Positions 62,037-64,000 of a DNA stretch of 64,000 nucleotides are shown piece after piece. Source of the DNA: Mucilaginibacter aquatilis (GTDB lineage: Bacteria > Bacteroidota > Bacteroidia > Sphingobacteriales > Sphingobacteriaceae); NCBI RefSeq assembly GCF_009755275.1, contig NZ_WQLA01000002.1, positions 310,001-374,000 on the forward strand, in the 5' to 3' direction. A model generated the notes under the pieces. It made no database searches, was not told the origin of the DNA, and saw only the letters and a list, made by a program, of their open reading frames with translations. How positions within the stretch are numbered: position 1 is the first letter of the stretch; the number at the start of each line of letters is the position of its first letter. The position numbers were made by a program, and so were the translations under genes.

Positions 62037-63719
62037 ATGACGCAAAATCCTATAAATAATCAAACTTGGTTCTGGCTGTTCTTTTCACTTTTGGTAGCTT
62101 ATGTGTTCGGGCTTTTTGTGCCCTTAATGAATGAGGATGCCTCCCATCATGCCAATATAGCTTTACACATGGTTCAGCACCATAACTATGTTAATTTGGT
62201 TGATGATATGGGAAAGGATTATTTAGATAAGCCTCACCTGCACTTCTGGCTCGCGGCGTTGTCATTCAACATATTTGGTGTAAACACCATAGCTTACAAG
62301 ATACCGTCTTTACTGGCTACCATTTTAGGATTATTTTCAACATTTAAATTAGGCAGCAGGCTATATAATTGTAATGCGGGTATGCTTGCTGCTATCATTT
62401 ACGCAAGCGCGCAGGCCCAGTTTTTGGCTAATAATGATGTACGAATGGATGCCTTGCTAGCAGCAGGTATTGCCTTTGCCACATGGCAATTGGTTGAATC
62501 GGCAGTTACGGCACGCTGGTATAATTATTTGCTTGCCGGGTTGGGATTGGCCATGGCTTTTACAACAAAGGGTATGATTGGGTTTGTTATGCCCTGTATT
62601 GCTTTGTTCTTCTTTTTACTATACCAGCGTAACTGGCAGGTAATGTTCAGCTGGCGCTGGCTGGCCGTATTTGTGTTTTGGGCTATTTTTATTGCCCCAT
62701 GTGTTTACTGCTACTACTTACAATATGATTTACACCCCGAGAAGGTGGTGCGTGGAATGAAAAATGTATCGGGTGTTAAGTTTATACTCTGGCAGCAAAA
62801 CTTTGAGCGTTTGGAAGGTAAAAGCTGGGGCAAAGGGAATAAAGATTATTTTTTCTTCTTCCATACCACCTTATGGGCTTTTCTGCCTTTTTGTTTACTC
62901 ACTTATATTGCATTTTTTGATAGGGTTGCCTTCTTTGTAAAAACAAGGTTCCAGTACTTTAAAAACTATGAGCTTTTAACCACGGGAACCATCATTATGA
63001 TTTTTGCCATCATATCATCCTCAGGCTATCAGTTGCCACACTATTTAAATGTGTTGTTCCCTATTTTTGCAATTATAACAGCCGGGTTTTTAATGCAGAA
63101 GTTTGAGATGCACCAGTTTAAAGCGCTAAGTGCCTTTCTTAAAGTGCAATATCTGGTAATTTTTATAGTGGCTGTATTATTAATACTGTTAAACTTCTGG
63201 TGTTTCCCACTTAACCGGGTTGCAGTAATTGCAACGTCACTAATAGTTGTTGCCGCAATGGTATATGTATTTGCCAAAGAGCAGGGTGTGCTTGTTAAAC
63301 TGGTTGCATTATCAGTACTGTTGGCGTCTCTAACTAACATTTTGCTTAATGGGCATGTGTACCAGGAGCTGTTGCGCTACCAGGGTGGTATTGGTTTAGC
63401 ACAAGTAGTTAACCGCAACAATATTCCTAAAAATAAAATATACAACTACATTGATCATAGCTCAGGCTTTAATTTTTACACACAAAATTTAACGCCCTTT
63501 ATTGAGATTAACGAGATTAAGACTAAAAGAGCAAATGGCGAACCTGTGTGGATTTTTACCTCCAAAGATTATCTTTATTTATTAAGGGATAATCATATTG
63601 GTTTTGATTTGGTGTATTCTGACGCTGATTATGGGATTTCGAGATTGACACCCGCATTTCTCAACCCTCGCACTCGTGCATCAACCTTTGGACGAGATTA
63701 CCTGATTAAGGTGAAATAG
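62037..63719 (+). CDS. ArnT-like membrane glycosyltransferase
   Basis: A polytopic membrane protein of about 560 residues in the dolichyl-phosphate-mannose / ArnT superfamily (PMT_2 type), with the first-loop acidic motif LMNEDASHHANIA near residue 36, then DKPHLHFWLAAL and VRMDALLAAG. These enzymes move a sugar from undecaprenyl phosphate to lipid A or proteins in the periplasm. About ten hydrophobic helices follow and the C-terminal 100 residues are soluble. The start is uncertain between 62037 (MTQNPINN) and 62019. It is a single gene. Confidence 0.85.
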   Translation: MTQNPINNQTWFWLFFSLLVAYVFGLFVPLMNEDASHHANIALHMVQHHNYVNLVDDMGKDYLDKPHLHFWLAALSFNIFGVNTIAYKIPSLLATILGLFSTFKLGSRLYNCNAGMLAAIIYASAQAQFLANNDVRMDALLAAGIAFATWQLVESAVTARWYNYLLAGLGLAMAFTTKGMIGFVMPCIALFFFLLYQRNWQVMFSWRWLAVFVFWAIFIAPCVYCYYLQYDLHPEKVVRGMKNVSGVKFILWQQNFERLEGKSWGKGNKDYFFFFHTTLWAFLPFCLLTYIAFFDRVAFFVKTRFQYFKNYELLTTGTIIMIFAIISSSGYQLPHYLNVLFPIFAIITAGFLMQKFEMHQFKALSAFLKVQYLVIFIVAVLLILLNFWCFPLNRVAVIATSLIVVAAMVYVFAKEQGVLVKLVALSVLLASLTNILLNGHVYQELLRYQGGIGLAQVVNRNNIPKNKIYNYIDHSSGFNFYTQNLTPFIEINEIKTKRANGEPVWIFTSKDYLYLLRDNHIGFDLVYSDADYGISRLTPAFLNPRTRASTFGRDYLIKVK

Positions 63720-63827
63720 AAAACCAGTTTATTAAGTTCGACAAAACAGGACGTTTAAATAACGCTTACAGACTGTTTGATTTACTGATTTGATCTTAAC
63801 ACTTGTCAATATGTATTTACTACCCTA

Positions 63828-63857
63828 TTGACTTTCAAAATAAAACACTTATATTTG
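63828..63857 (+). promoter_or_regulatory. Strong Bacteroidota-type promoter before rimP
   Basis: TTG at 63828-63830, 19 bases, then TATATTTG at 63850-63857. Transcription should begin near 63864, where a hairpin starts directly. Confidence 0.78.
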
Positions 63858-63865
63858 CATATCGG

Positions 63866-63893
63866 AAGAGGGGGCCTTATGTCCCCTCTTTTT
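63866..63893 (+). terminator. Terminator-like hairpin in the rimP leader
   Basis: Perfect 8-base stem (63866-63873 and 63883-63890), 9-base loop and a run of T (63889-63893). It comes right after the promoter and before the rimP start, so it may act as an attenuator. Confidence 0.72.
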
Positions 63894-63915
63894 ATTATCA
63901 ATCAATTTTTTGCAA

Positions 63916-64000
63916 ATGACTAACGTTGAAAAGAGGGCGGCAGAACTGGTTGAAGAAAAACTGGCCGAGAAGCCCGAAATATTTTTAGTGAGTGTAAAGA
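63916..64000 (+). CDS. rimP: Ribosome maturation factor RimP (N-terminal part)
   Basis: The first 28 codons before the window ends. The sequence VEKRAAELVEEKLAEKPEIF and LVSVK matches the start of Bacteroidota RimP, a cytoplasmic factor needed for 30S subunit maturation. In most bacteria rimP is followed by nusA and infB, which would lie beyond the window. The ATG at 63916 lies 23 bases after the leader hairpin. Confidence 0.85.
   Translation, partial: MTNVEKRAAELVEEKLAEKPEIFLVSVK

Noticed and set aside
1..64000. CRISPR array, insertion sequence or prophage
   Set aside because: I saw no regularly spaced repeats, transposase, integrase or phage structural gene in any frame.

Overview
This window is ordinary chromosome from a member of the Bacteroidota, most likely family Sphingobacteriaceae (a Mucilaginibacter- or Pedobacter-like organism). 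The evidence is a SusC/SusD polysaccharide utilisation locus with a hybrid two-component regulator, a GldD lipoprotein, a DUF4153 membrane protein, RagB-type lipoproteins, and several promoters of the Bacteroidota type (TTG or TTTG, 18-19 bases, TAnnTTTG). I see no insertion sequence, prophage, CRISPR array or integrase.

Layout. 0-2.5 kb: the end of trpG, then trpC, then hflX. 2.5-8.3 kb: six glycosyltransferase genes on alternating strands, probably for a surface glycan or lipopolysaccharide; the first is broken by an in-frame TGA. 8.4-17.3 kb: aminopeptidase P, a highly expressed OmpA-type porin, a 47-residue membrane protein, ridA, recG, an M28 peptidase and a GH15 glycosidase. 17.4-18.7 kb: a protein with a diadenylate-cyclase-like C-terminal domain. 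19.2-31.3 kb: a compact polysaccharide utilisation locus (SusC, SusD, two tandem GH43 enzymes, a GH5-like enzyme, a hybrid sensor/regulator) that looks directed at arabinose- or xylose-containing plant polysaccharide. 31.4-34.3 kb: poorly characterised small genes and a tRNA-Val(UAC). 34.4-39.9 kb: an AI-2E family transporter, recO, a short-chain dehydrogenase homologue without the usual catalytic Tyr/Lys, pnuC, a 740-base non-coding stretch and a TPR protein. 40.2-48.2 kb: a subtilase, a DUF4153 protein, pdhB, azoR, a phosphosulfolactate-synthase homologue, aroE and gldD. 48.3-54.7 kb: a PafA-type phosphatase, an iron-uptake pair (TonB-dependent receptor plus PepSY membrane protein) with a Fur-like palindrome in its promoter, and oxyR. 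54.9-63.7 kb: glgA-glgC for glycogen, polA, tag, two small genes and an ArnT-like membrane glycosyltransferase. The window ends in the first codons of rimP, preceded by a strong promoter and, immediately after it, a terminator-like hairpin.

How the genes fit together. The hybrid regulator probably senses an oligosaccharide in the periplasm and switches on the SusCD importer and the hydrolases beside it. The glycogen genes store the sugar. OxyR and the iron receptor lie head to tail and may link peroxide and iron control. Most other genes are single housekeeping units separated by clear hairpin terminators.

The best leads are the hairpin just after the rimP promoter, the Fur-like 19-base palindrome, the diadenylate-cyclase-like protein with wide motif spacing, the nonsense-interrupted glycosyltransferase, an orphan terminator at the end of a 600-base non-coding stretch, and a translationally coupled pair of unknown genes at 31.4-32.8 kb. 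I did not find anything I would call a clearly new multi-gene system.
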